The notes under the pieces were generated by a model. The model searched no databases, was not told where the DNA came from, and was given only the letters and a program-made list of their open reading frames with translations. A stretch of DNA of 64,000 nt from Polytrichum commune (lineage: Eukaryota > Streptophyta > Polytrichopsida > Polytrichales > Polytrichaceae), in the NCBI GenBank assembly GCA_950295325.1, contig OX485803.1:56127554-56191553 (forward strand), given 5' to 3'. This document shows, one piece after another, positions 32,766 through 43,999 of this stretch. A program made the translations under genes and the position numbers. Positions within the stretch are counted from its first letter, which is position 1. Each line of letters begins with the position of its first letter.

Positions 32766-35700
32766 TCAAGTGCGCAGGACTGCTCCGTCATTAATTCGCC
32801 AACCATTACTTCCATATCGCATGTCATATCTTGTAGTGTAAGTGCTATCATAAGAGTCATTGTGCTCAGGGTTGTTTCTATCCACGAGACGGGCTGCCTC
32901 TTGTAAAGTTGCCTCCACAGTCACTCGTTTTCCATCATCACTTACAGTCACACTATCAATGTTCAGGCCAACTAGAGTGTACTCCCAGAACCAACCGTTC
33001 CGCACTACATCATTTACTCGATCAGTCCAGCTTGTCAGCATCTCGCCCTCCAGCACCTGCACATTTACAGAGCAGTTGGTCAAGGGCAATCCAGAAAAAC
33101 CACACTGAACTGATACTATCTAGGACCACATGATTACAGTTCTTCTACATTTATATTGTTTCACGGTTTCACACATTAGGACTTGCTCCTTGTGAAAGAT
33201 GTAGCAGTACCTCAGGCAATTGCTCCATATCATGAGTAGCACCAAGCGCACGAGCTTTGGCAGTTTGCCATTTACGGACTGTAAGTTCTGCCAACCTGGC
33301 ATCCATTTTGGGAAACTCCTCTCTCTCAGCTTCTTTTTCCCTAAGCCCTTCATTGCGTGCACCCCATAACACTTTTCAGCTTACCACTTCAATTGAATCT
33401 TCCCACCACTAGTTCATGCAGACCTCAGAAAACATGTGCACTGGTGCCTCGACATGGTCACACATACTTTGTAAGAGTGACAAGCAAGATCACATCCTTC
33501 ATTACGAGCTTCATATTGTCATCACAACTGAGTAATTGAATAACAGATTGTGGAGTTATTCAATGCAGTCATCAACTACCCATGTATTCCAATAACCTGG
33601 TACTCAGTAATGACATACTAAACCTTGAGCCACTGTCCTGGTGCTCCAGATGAACTTTATCAGAAATCACTCAGAATTGCACAAAACGACATGACTAAAA
33701 TAAAAACGTAAGGATTAAACAATCGAAGTATTACAATCTTCAGACTCTTTAAAGTGACAAAGAAGGAAGTACCTGACGTGGAGGGTGCAGTGGTGGCAAA
33801 GCTGAGACCATGTGCAAAACGAGGGGGTAATGGAAGATACCGCAAACCAGCCATAACTAAGGCTCCGAAGACTATGCCAGTACATACTATCTGAACAGGG
33901 CCCAGGCCTCCTCCAGCTGAGGAAACTTCTGTATGTATTTTGTCCCTGCTTGGAACTAAGTCATTTTGCTCCTCCTCCATACCCTCCCAGTTCTCACCCA
34001 CAAAATTTGAGGGCCCTGTAGAATTTGGGACAATGGCCTCACCATCAGTCCCTTTGTGGGACACAAATTGTGATAGATCCCTTCTTGGTAGCTCAACTGG
34101 TGTCTCTAGCACTGCACTGGTTCTGGAAATGTCTTTTGTTCTGCCTAAAGGAAAGACTCTCTTCAAAGTAGCCTTGACATTATTTAGAGCGGCACCTGCA
34201 CCAGCTCCTAGGCGCACTATTGCAGCTGCAGCTGCCATGGGAGAACCATCACCCTTTTCTAGTCCTTCCAAGTAGTTAAGCACACTTGGATCATCATAAT
34301 AATTCCCAAGCGTGACATGTGTGGACTCCATATCCCGGAACCTTGGAAATACCATCTCTGTCAACCATCCCTCCAGGAGTTTGCACAAGCCTGGCAGAGA
34401 GTCCTCCTCCTCGCCTTCTAACGAGTGCGAGTAGATGAACTCAACTACAGAAGGATCACGTAATGGTGAAATTTCATCTTCCAGGCCTAGCCATATCCGA
34501 CAATCCTCTACTTCCCCTAACAAGAGAGCACACATTCCCCTCTCAAGAGCAAAGTCAAGTTGTTGATCTGAAGGCTCATTGTCAGTAAGGGAAGCATTAG
34601 TTTGTTGAAGCTGGAGAAGTAGCGCGTCTGCCTCTTGAATTAAGCGTGGCTGTTTTGAGCAAAATCCTTCAGCTATGTTTGCAAGTGCAACTGAGTAAAC
34701 CTCAGAGCTGTCTGCTGGGATGTTGCTGGGTGTACATGTGAAAAGATCTACCTGTAAGACCACCAGTCCAAAGGTAGTATCAGGTTGATGAGGAGACATT
34801 TGGAAACATACTCCAATCACTAGTCTCAACCAGAATCTTAGTGAAAATTTAACGATCACCTAGGTTAAAAAGCAAGTGCAACAGGCCAATCAAAAGCAGC
34901 AAAAACACACTCAGCTTGTGATTCAGTATTTTTGGTGTTTGCTAACAAAGGCAAGAGTCTCTAAAAACAAGTTCAAGCCTCAGACTTCAAGTACACCCAG
35001 TAACCAACTACCTTGTAAAAGTTCTACCTCTTTGACATTCGTAAGAGACACTTTCTAAATCCTAGGGCTAAAATTTCATTAAGAAAGCCTTGGCATTAGT
35101 ACAAGACAAGTTTAAAAATTGTAGCCCTCCTTCAAGCACCTCTTCCAACAGAGACATACCAAAAACCTTTCACTGAGTTGATCAAAGATACCTGCTCTGA
35201 AGCAGCCATGAGAGAGAAAGCCTCCTTCATAAATTGCTCACGGGTGAACCCACCCAATGGAGGAAAATGGCCCTCTTCATCTACAGTCCAGAGAAGTGAC
35301 CGTAAGCCTTGAAGTCCCTGTTGCCGTTGAGATTCATGCTCTGTGTCCAGAGGTAAAGCAAGCAGCTCTAGGACACATCGAGTAGCCAGCTCCTCTAGGG
35401 TTCCCTCAATCTGCTCTTGTAGATCCGGTGCAAAACCACTTCCCCCCTCCTCCTGCATAACCAGATCAGCACCAAGGCACTGGAGATATTCAAAACTGTT
35501 TTGATAGATGTCTAAGGATTCATGTAAACCCTAGAAAATCAGAAACAGGAGCCCAAGACATTTCACATGTTGATAAGATGGAGAAGAATGTATAAAAGTA
35601 AAATTGTTCGTTTTCCTAGGTCTTTTTAACAGCTTATGACAGATAGTGAGTAGGTTAAAAAAAATTCGATGAGGAAGCTTACCCGGAGCAATTTCAGAGC

Positions 35701-37692
35701 AGATTCAAGAAGAGAACAACTCTTCACAACAGCTGGGGGTGTCTCAGCCATAGCTTCCCGTGACAATTCCACATATGCAAGTGACATAGCCAGAACCACA
35801 TCACGATTTAATGTCTTCGGTAGATCTTGTTGCTGCCCCAATAGTGCCTGGCCAGCCTGTAGTACAACCTCCACCTCTCCAACCTCATGCAGCAAACAAA
35901 GAGCTCCTCCAACCTAACTCCACCATTGTGCAGAGTACCCTCAACAGTTTTATCATCCACATACACATGCAAGGCTATCAATCAAAATGACCACAATTTC
36001 TTGGTGACACAATTTTGATTACTGAGTTGAGGTATTGATCATCAACAAGGTGAACGTTACCTTTGTCCATGGGACATCAAGGATGAGGGTCCCTGCCTCA
36101 TCTTCAATAAGGCCTTGGTTATAATCGGCCCGAATTTCAGGATCTGCAAGTGTGTCCCTTGCTCCTCTCAAGATTTCCAGGCGGGCAAGTAATGCTTGCT
36201 GACTGAAGCCCTCTCGAGGAGGATTATTAACTCTTGCCTCAAATGCACGCAATATGGCATCTGCCAGATTGTGCGTTTCAGCTCCCAAGACCTACACGAT
36301 ATTCACACAGGTAATATGTGCACCCACTTTAGATTCGTTTCTGAAGAAGCCAACCAATATAAATATCCACCAACATTAAAATAAAATAAAAGTATATATA
36401 TATATATATATATAAATTGCACGTGAGGAGACAGCAGACTGCCGCTGCACGCACCATATAGGCCCCTTCTTGGCAGGATCCATGACTACTACATGTCAGA
36501 GATCATGATAAGAAGTGCAGATTTATCCAGACAACATCCTACAGGCTGCGAGCTTTGTAGTTTTTGCTAAACTACTCCTTTCAGCATCAAATTAGTGATC
36601 CTGATCACAATCCAGAGGGTTCTGCTGCTACAGCAAGTAGAGAAGAGTTTTGCTCCATTTTGCTTTCACTGTTCTTAAACATACAGGGAGGAAATAGGTC
36701 AAACTCCAGTTCATCAGAACGGCAAAGAAATATCAGGTCCGGCTCGAAAACACCACTGGGCACATAATGGGTGCGCTGAAATTTGACCTAATACATCCAA
36801 TGTTGACTGTTGAATGTTTGGTAGACAAACGTAGAAGTAAGTGACCATAACAAGAGAATGACTGAATTAGCATAAGAACAAGTCTTCTCAAGCTGTGATT
36901 GCTGCGAGGAAAAAGGTTTTGAGGTTCTTAGGTCTTTGATATGAACAAATAGTCACAATTCAACCAAACAGGTACCTATCATCAGATGGTTTACATTTTC
37001 ACATGACGGTTTCATCTCTCCCTCGCACACCCGAATTCCTTACCACATTCGTCTCCAGAAGTTGCCAAATAAAGCACAAAGAGGACCAATGTTCGGTTCA
37101 GAAAAAATTAAAAGCCACGCTTACAACAAATCGTCCACTCTGCTCAGTTCTTGAAACAGTCTTATGCCATGTATCCCCTGATTTGAGAAACACCAGATTT
37201 TTATGCATAAATTGAGGCACAACCATCAGAGAGGCTTAACTTTCTGACATGCCCCCGAGTCCCAAATTCTCAATTCCAAAACCCAGTTTTCGCTCCAGGA
37301 GTTTGCCTAATCGAACAAGAATGCCGCAACATCATGCATATCACCTGCTGCCCCAACATTATACATTTTGAAAGCCATTATTGCAACAAGAGGCAAACCC
37401 CACCCCACCCAAGCCAACTTACTTGGTAATAGTCGATGGGCAAGCGGAAGGTCTTCTCCGTCTGAGCAATGGGCGGGTACGCAGACGCCACAGCGTGGAT
37501 GCGAAACTTGTGATGAATCTGCCTGCTCGCTTGCAACCCAACAGACCTCTGATCTTTACACACTCTTCCTCTTCCTCCTCCCCCTCCCCCTTGCGACCTT
37601 GAACAAGTTGCGAGGCGAGGCACAGGGAGAGGGGGGCAGTGGCTGTGGCTGTGGCGCAGCCCCAGCAACCCCCGGCACTCCAGCGTCAGCAT
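32766..37692 (-). CDS. ARC6: Chloroplast division protein ARC6
   Basis: Seven exons: 37692-37423, 36291-36061, 35913-35683, 35452-35192, 34751-33773, 33371(approx.)-33211, 33056-32766, about 807 aa (Arabidopsis ARC6 is 801). Start at ATG 37692; an upstream in-frame GTG is not used. Residues 1-75 are a basic, Ser/Gly-rich transit peptide. PIDYYQVLGAETHNLADAI opens the J-like domain (84-150), in which the HPD triad is absent, as in other ARC6 proteins. The middle includes GMCALLLGEVEDCRIWLGL and LPGLCKLLEGW. A membrane helix (about 617-638) is followed by the intermembrane-space domain (TVRKWQTAKARALG, LEGEMLTSWTDRV, TYTTRYDMRYGSNGWRI). It is an inner-envelope protein that tethers FtsZ2 filaments on the stromal side and recruits PDV2 on the other. 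The exon 6 acceptor has a weak pyrimidine tract; an alternative lies 24 bp further in. Confidence 0.93.
36391..36414. repeat. (AT)n microsatellite in ARC6 intron 1
   Basis: A run of alternating T and A, about 12 repeats, within the 1.1-kb first intron of ARC6. Confidence 0.85.
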
Positions 37693-37984
37693 CTTGAAAC
37701 ACAACCCCGGCTCCCCCACAGAAATGGGAGCAACCCCTACATCCTAAATCAAACGCCAACCCAACAAAAGAGCTCTCAATCCCACAGCTCCCTCCTTCCT
37801 CCCCAAAACCCACCACTCGTCCTCACTGCCCCAGCAGTGCAGCTAAGCTAATGTGACAGATTCCGTGCTTCGCTTCTTGGTTTCGGATGTCCATTTGCTT
37901 CGTCGAGTTGCACAGAAGTAACTTAAGGCTTGGTTGCTTTCCGGCGCCGAACAAGAGGCCAAGTTAGCAATCTTTATGCTTCGC

Positions 37985-38075
37985 TTGCTGTGAGTGCGTT
38001 CGCTCGCTCGTTCGTTCGTTTGTTGGGTGGTTTGTTGGTTGGGTGGTTTGTTGGTTTTGTTTGTTTTGTAGATAT
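37985..38075. promoter_or_regulatory. TTCG/TTTG-rich low-complexity tract upstream of ARC6
   Basis: The plus strand repeats GTTCGTTCGTTTGTTGGG and GGTTTGTTGGTTGGGTGG; on the gene strand this is AAC/CAACCAAAC-rich. It lies 290-380 bp upstream of the ARC6 start and so falls in the promoter or 5' leader. No TATA box could be assigned with confidence. Confidence 0.35.
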
Positions 38076-38220
38076 TGCGATGTGGCTGTGATGACATGCC
38101 ACATAAGCTAATTTAGTTGTCATCCACGCTAACTTCTACTTACCACATCAGCATACTTCTTTAAACTTGTTGAATAGAATGTTCCATTGAAGATGTACAA
38201 TACACAATACATGCACTAAG

Positions 38221-38589
38221 TTAAGGTAGACGCATGTTTTTTGGAATACTTGGCTTTCTGCACCCACCTCTCGTACAATATGAAGCATGCCATTAGTGTG
38301 AAATAATTAGCAAATCCAAATTGCGCCCATAGTCATTTGTCTCATAATTTTCGATGCTCAAATGAATATCTTAATCATTATAATTCCCATGCTTAGATAG
38401 TGGTCATCTACGTCCCCCCCTCATGTTGAATATTGAACCTAGAATGGTAAGCATATTTTGAGCATGTAGTCCAATCTTTTTTCAACACATGCATTTTGAA
38501 ATCCATTTTGAGGTCCACACCTAATTATTTACCACTTAAATTTAGGTGTCTAGATTATTGTGACCTTAAATTAGACACATCTACCTTAA
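38221..38589 (-). mobile_element. Best-preserved member of the TTAAGGTAGA-ended MITE family (369 bp)
   Basis: Starts TTAAGGTAGACGCATG and ends ACACATCTACCTTAA, giving a terminal inverted repeat of about 15 bp with TTAA at both outer ends. The interior matches 13152-13527, 21103-21477 and 22171-22535 in inverted orientation. It lies about 530 bp upstream of the ARC6 start. Short CTAAG sequences flank both sides, one base out of register on the right, so the target duplication is uncertain. Confidence 0.8.
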
Positions 38590-38774
38590 TCTAAGTTTGG
38601 TTTAGGAAGGAGACCAAGAAGAGTTCACACTAAGGTAGATATACGGAAAACAATGAAAATTAGTTGATTTGGCCAAAAAGAGTGGTTCACTCTTTTTGAA
38701 AAAAAATTGCACAAAATCAACTAATTTGGCCAAGAGCCACAACTGCAATGGTAATTGTCACCACCTCTCTCACA

Positions 38775-38996
38775 ACACTGTTTGTGGTATTAAGCGTCGT
38801 TTACTATTTGGCCTTACATTGTGCTCTAACTTTTTCTTATAGAACTGGTTTTTTACCGAAAAAGGTCAAATTGGTTGTTTACAAACTACAGAACATTATC
38901 GTTTTTAAGTAGTAAAAACTTACATAAAACATAAGATGTTATAGCAGTGCATAAACCCAAAGATAAAGTGACACTAAATACCATAAATGGTGAAGT
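38775..38996. mobile_element. MITE-like element related to 3404-3610 and 62058-62285
   Basis: Left part GTTTACTATTTGGCCTTACA and right part AAAGTGACACTAAATACC are inverted relative to each other. The interior (AAATTGGTTGTTTACAAACT) matches the 62058-62285 copy (AAATCGGTTGTTTGATCATT). Confidence 0.55.
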
Positions 38997-39299
38997 TGAT
39001 TGTCGGGTGATTCAAAGGAAGGACCCATGCACATGAAGAATGATTTAGATGCTTTACACTCTTTGAACAATGGTATGCCAGCACCAATTCAATTCTTGCA
39101 GGAAATAAGCAGCATAAAAGCTGGAAAAATAAAGAGAGAATAACTTAACGGAGGTTCATGTAAAACTGAATTGAAGCTCTCCAGTTACAAATGACCATGT
39201 TGTATATAAGTGTTGCTAAGCTCATGAGGATAAAACATTCAAAATTCAAATTTTTTTTGAAGGTGAAAGATAACCTCGTTTTCTAGCTTTTATTATTTG

Positions 39300-39470
39300 A
39301 ACACAACTCAATACAAAGTTGGTATCCTCTCAAGCACAATGAAGCTCCAAAAATTCTTTGGACTTCAAAAAGCTTGCTGAAAATTGTTCGTATCTCATGC
39401 ATATAGGCTTCAAAACACAAAATTCTTATTTTGAGGGTAGCATATTTCTTGACATTTTTAACTTTTTTCA
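39300..39470 (+). repeat. Dispersed repeat (partner at 48950-49140)
   Basis: Shares ACACAACTC, CACAATSAAG, TTGTTCRTATCT and CTTCAAAACACAAAATTCTT/CTTCAAGTCACAAAAATCTT with the partner in the same orientation. It is noncoding. Confidence 0.4.
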
Positions 39471-40094
39471 ATCAGACAAGCAATTCAAAATAAATTCACC
39501 TTCTAGGTGCAATTGAGCCTCTGGAAACCTGTTGAGGACATGCATCTTGGATCTCTTTACGTGGGTGTCAAGAAGGGTTACTGGTTGTTAGTCCATGCTT
39601 TCCACATTTAAAGCACAGTTTATGACTCTTCTAAGGATTAGACTCCTATATCCAAGGCATCCTCTTGAGGATTTTTGCGCACACACATATCTTAGGGGTT
39701 TTAATTTTAGGCTTCTTAGGCAGGGCCACTTGTGAAATCCTCAAACAAGGGTGCAGAACAGAAGTATTTGTACACAGCATGGATACTGTCAAAAACTGCT
39801 AATGAAACCTATAAAATCCCATCAAGTACATCTCAAGGAGCAGGGTCTTGACATTCCCTCAAGCTTTTTTAGTACCAATACTGAATTGGTTCAGAACAAT
39901 CATCAGTCGCTTATGCACATCCACAATATTTACTTTACATTTTGCTAAAGGTGCAGCATTTGGCACTACTCCATGCCAAAGGAGGGTTGTCGAATCTTGC
40001 ACACCAATGAACCAGATATGCCTGCTTGTGTTGAGTACATTATGGAGTTATCATGATAATCCTTCCATTGTTGCTCTTCCCCACACAAGTAATG

Positions 40095-43000
40095 TCATCT
40101 CCAAGGATATCCAGGTGCCTCTCTCCAAGTGCAATACCGCTGATTTGCACCTTCATCGCCATCCCTGGCCAAGGGGCACATTGGGATGCTGTTCTTACTT
40201 TTGTTCTCCCCTATTGAAGGAGGAGGACAAGTATGTGTGGAGTGCACCTGAGCGCGATCTCGGTATGCATCTCCATCAATATACTTTGGATGTGGGATAA
40301 ATGATACACCTTTCCAAAGTAACCGAATTGCCTGCAGCCATAATTGGAGAGTGTACAACCTCAGCATTGGCTAAGATAATTTATCTTTATACAATGAAGA
40401 ACTTTTGAGTGATGTTGTAAGCACAGAACTCAAAAGGAAAACCCCAATATCAATCACCAGTATATGATAGCCAAAAGGGGTGGCTTTAACCCAAGGCCTC
40501 AACCCAGATGCCATGGAACTCTAATGTTAAGCCGCCTAAGGCTGGAAGAATGCTCATATGGGTCACTTTCCTAGCACTTGATGTCTGGTGCACACTACCA
40601 CTATGGTCCACCCAATCAGAGTGGGAGTATCCTGGTGAATCAGATGTATTCAACCAATCATGTGGGAACCTAGGGTCTTGCCCTTAGGGGAGATCAGGTG
40701 TGTGCCAGCTTTGTCCATGCCTGCCGCCTGTTCAAGATCTTCACCTTTGAAAGGAGGCAGTATTCTTCAAGGACCCTCTCATTCTTGCCATGCCAGTTTC
40801 AGAATTACGTAAAGACTTAGCTAACTCAAATATGAAATGAAACCCTAGTTCACGACGGTGGCAACATTGGAGCCATTTTTCCTTCTACTATGAGGGACTT
40901 TTGGGTGATGTTCTAAGCACAGAAATCAAAAGGAAATCCTCAAAATTAACCACCAAATTATGATGGCCAGGGAGAGAACAGCAGATGCAGAAGTTGAAGC
41001 TAACCTAACTAGGTGAAAGGCAGTGCCATACCTGCCAGTATATCCAAAAAGCAACTTTGTGAGGCATCAACCAAGTGAAGGCCTCAGGATCCCCTACACC
41101 TACGATACGCTTGGCTTTCAATATTGCTTGAAAATAAGTACCATACTCAGGATGTTGAACACCTATCCGCAATAGAAGCTCATGTCCTGGTGCAGCAGCC
41201 TGCATATGCCATACTCCTTTCATGTCCTGCATGTATGCCATTACCATGATCAAACTCTTAACTCCGGTGTCTGGAAGCATACCCACAGTGAAAATCTACA
41301 AGTGGACTACAAGCACTAACTTGTGAACATATACCCAAGCCACAAATCCACTCTGTATGTACGTGACACTTACCACCTGCACATGGCATTGTACTCTCAG
41401 CCTAGGTAAACCTCACAGATAGCAGAGCAGTCCTATATGTGTGAACACATCTCCCTATAACACCATCCATTGCATTAGTGTGGCAACTGTTGTGACTACT
41501 TTGCATTGAAGTGCAGAGCTAATGATATTCTAATGACCTAGTGGCTGATAAACCCACCATGAAAGGACTAACGTGAAGTGGCTTCGCTACAAAGTCTAAC
41601 CCTGGTGCAAACAAAAAAGTAACCCTTTCAGCCCAGGGTGTATTTGTAACCTGCAACAAACAATGTCAACTGCTCATGTCAGTTCCTACTAAATTGACCA
41701 ATAGAAGAAATTAGAAAGCCACATAGGCTACCAGATTGTTGTTCCCTGATATATGCTTTTGCGGATTGAACTCTCACACGATACTCATAATATTTACAAG
41801 CTCATCAAGTAGTGATATAGCACAGATGCTGAACAAATGAAAGAGCCACAATTCCTCATCAATAGCAGTCCATGATTCCTGAAAACTTCCAAAACTTCTA
41901 CTGTTTCAATTCGTTATTACCCAACATCATGGGCATTTGCAGGAACCAAAAGGTGCATACCAGAGGAATGTGGACGAAATTTGGATGAACTAAAACGGAA
42001 GGTTCTGGACATAAGCATTGACAGTACTTTGCTGTACATGGTGTTGCCTGAAGACTACATTGATTGCTCCTCAACCCGTTAACCTTCATGTGCATCTTAA
42101 AAATGTTTGATAAACAGTCAACATACATATGTATCTTCAAAAGAACACAGCCATGTTAAGAAATCTAACACACCTCGGCGATGCATTGAGCAACTTGACC
42201 TTGCTCATCGTAACAGTAGTAAACACTCAAGGGATTCTGCTCATAGCCCATACTTGTAGGCATTGTCAACAGATGCCTGCATTTTCAAAACACTGCACTG
42301 TCAGTAAAGCAGGTATCCTCTAATTTGAAGTCTGATACAACTTCTCAGTGCTCAGACCCTTCATAATCCCACTCTTTCTCTTTTCTCAGCTGATCTAAAT
42401 GTACAAAGGCACTGGACACCAAACAAAACCTAAAGCATGAAAGACAATGATCCACAAAGGCAACCTTGTGCCCGAGGAAAAATCCACTTAACCCTGAAGA
42501 GACCCATATCACAAACCTCTCAATCCTTTTATCAACATCGAATTCAGATTGATTCAATCAAATCGAACTACAACAATGAATCAATACCTACCAAACACAG
42601 GATTGCAATTTTAATCTTTTTGTTTCTATATTTTATAGTTGCAAGACCCAAAAGGTTGAATTATGAGTTGAAACCATGTTGAATGAATCATCAGCTAAAA
42701 CTTGAGTTGGCACTGAAAATATAATAAACCCTGAAGGGGATTTATCAACATTGACTCAACATAAAACGCTGATCACTTGCATTTTGAGATTCGATTCAGA
42801 TAACTAGACCTAAAGGTGAAGAAGAATGATATTAAAGAGGAAACTAAGGAGCCCGAAGCACAAACCCATGAGCTGGAAAGCTTAGGAACCCACTAAAACC
42901 CAATTCGACCAAAAAAAATTTAAATTTAAATTTAAAAAACGAGCATGCAAGAACATCTACACTCGTCCGGTGGTGGCAGCAATGGAGCGAGCTTGAGAGG

Positions 43001-43681
43001 ATATCACATAATGGATGGCAGTGATATTTTAGGTTGCAAGACCCAATCAATGATTCATGAGCTAAATATTGAGTTAGCGTGAAGAGTATTATCAACATCG
43101 ACTTAACATAGAACGCTGGTCACTTGCATTCTGAGATGCAATTTAGAAAAAAAGACGTAAAGGCGACGAAGACTGCTTGGTTCGGATGATAAACAGGAAG
43201 CTAAGGAGCCGAAGCACAAACCCATAGGCTGGAAAGCTAGAAACCCAATAAAACCCAATTCGACACAAAACAGAGCATGCAAGAAGAACATTTACACAGG
43301 TCCGGTGGTGGCAGCGATGGAGCGAGCTTGAGAGGATTGCATGTGATGGGTGGCAGTGAACCAAGAGGGCGGCTCATCCAAATTGACAAGCGCATAGCGC
43401 ACATTGTACTCAAACTCGTGAACCACCGGCTTCCGGCGCTGGTGCCACACCTTCCCTTCGTAAAACACCACCTCCCCTGTTCGGTCCTCCTCCTCCGCAG
43501 CTACCCTAGCAGTAGATGTTTTAGTGCACGACGAAGGTAGCAACAGGCGGACAGCGAGCAGCAGGGATCGAAGAAAAGTGACGAAGATGGTTGATGTGAG
43601 GTCCAACATCAAAGCTCCCATCTGCGCTAAGGCACTTCCCCTGCCATCGTCGCTTACAACCTCCATCTCCTCCCCTGCCAT
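40095..43681 (-). CDS. DUF1365 domain protein
   Basis: Five exons: 43681-43296, 42276-42174, 41650-41558, 41226-41032, 40331-40095, about 337 aa. Start at ATG 43681 (an in-frame GTG two codons earlier is not used). Residues about 20-50 form a hydrophobic helix (DLTSTIFVTFLRSLLLAVRL), probably a membrane anchor. The DUF1365 domain fills the rest: VVFYEGKVWHQRRKPVVHEF, NPLSVYYCYDEQGQ, NTPWAERVTFLFAP, KPLHVSPFMDMKGVWHM, GVSFIPHPKYIDGDAYRDRA. The biochemical function is unknown; in bacteria the family often sits beside cyclopropane-fatty-acid synthase and flavin amine oxidase genes. The exon 1 donor (GT|GTAAAT) restores the frame as PVHLLTMP. The last exon may instead splice after RAQ (a GTGCAC donor) and continue, so the C-terminus is less sure. 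Confidence 0.85.
40490..40890 (+). repeat. Dispersed 400-bp repeat, copy B
   Basis: Partner of 17990-18415 (see there). It is uninterrupted at the site where copy A carries the 34-bp retroposon tail. It lies in intron 4 of the DUF1365 gene. Confidence 0.7.
42540..42800 (+). repeat. Dispersed repeat in intron 1 of the DUF1365 gene
   Basis: Shares GATTGCAATTTTAATCTTTT, TTGCAAGACCCAAAAGGTTG and CTGATCACTTGCATTTTGAG with 52030-52265 (inverted) and, more weakly, with 20775-21060. Its second half recurs at 43020-43145 as part of a tandem duplication. Confidence 0.65.
42660..43362 (+). repeat. Tandem duplication covering the end of DUF1365 exon 1
   Basis: Block 43030-43362 and block 42660-43029 share, in order, TGATTCATGAGCTAAA/GAATCATCAGCTAAAA, ATCAACATYGACTYAACATA, CACTTGCATTYTGAGAT, CTAAGGAGCC(C)GAAGCACAAA, AAACCCAATTCGAC and GGTGGTGGCAGCRATGGAGC. 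The upper block holds the real exon 1 end and donor; the lower block, inside intron 1, holds a decayed copy of both. Confidence 0.75.
42957..43028 (-). pseudogene. Decayed duplicate of the 3' end of DUF1365 exon 1
   Basis: The minus strand matches exon 1 around SSQARSIAATTG, but the preceding HHM codons are altered and the junction reads GGACGAGTGTAGATG where the true exon has GGACCTGTGTAAATG. A GT is still present, so it could in principle act as a cryptic donor. It arose with the tandem duplication of this region. Confidence 0.65.
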
Positions 43682-43843
43682 CGCCACTCAATCTCCTCTC
43701 CTTAAACTCTTCAACCTCTCAATCCCAACTTCCACCACCGCTCACTATGTACCTCTTCAACCCGCCATCACTAAACTCGCTGCTTCTGCTTCTGCTTCTG
43801 CTTCTTCACCATCACTTCCTCCATCATCACTTTCTGCAAAGTT

Positions 43844-43923
43844 CCCTCGGTGAGGGCGTGTCCTTCTTGCTTTTTATGCACTTTTGGCGTTGGTCGATTG
43901 ACCTCCTGTCTCTCAAAAAAAAA
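43844..43923 (+). mobile_element. 5'-truncated retroposon tail upstream of the DUF1365 gene
   Basis: The 80-bp insert ends ATGCACTTTTGGCGTTGG, then ACCTCCTGTCTCTCAAAAA. It is flanked by a perfect 15-bp direct repeat ACTTTCTGCAAAGTT at 43829-43843 and 43924-43938. Same 3' end family as 9806-9879 and 18147-18180. It lies 163-242 bp upstream of the DUF1365 start codon, probably in its promoter or 5' leader. Confidence 0.8.
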
Positions 43924-43999
43924 ACTTTCTGCAAAGTTAACCTACTAATTATACTCCTCCATCATCTGCTGTAGCAGAATTCGAGTCTGCTTAAGCTTA

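Noticed and set aside
33120-33362. 80-codon minus ORF overlapping ARC6 exon 6
   Set aside because: Wrong frame; the overlapping frame matches ARC6 (TVRKWQTAKARALG) and splices in phase.
42844-43364. Two similar minus ORFs with CHHRT and LACSF motifs
   Set aside because: Off-frame readings of the duplicated DUF1365 exon end and intron; their similarity comes from the DNA duplication.
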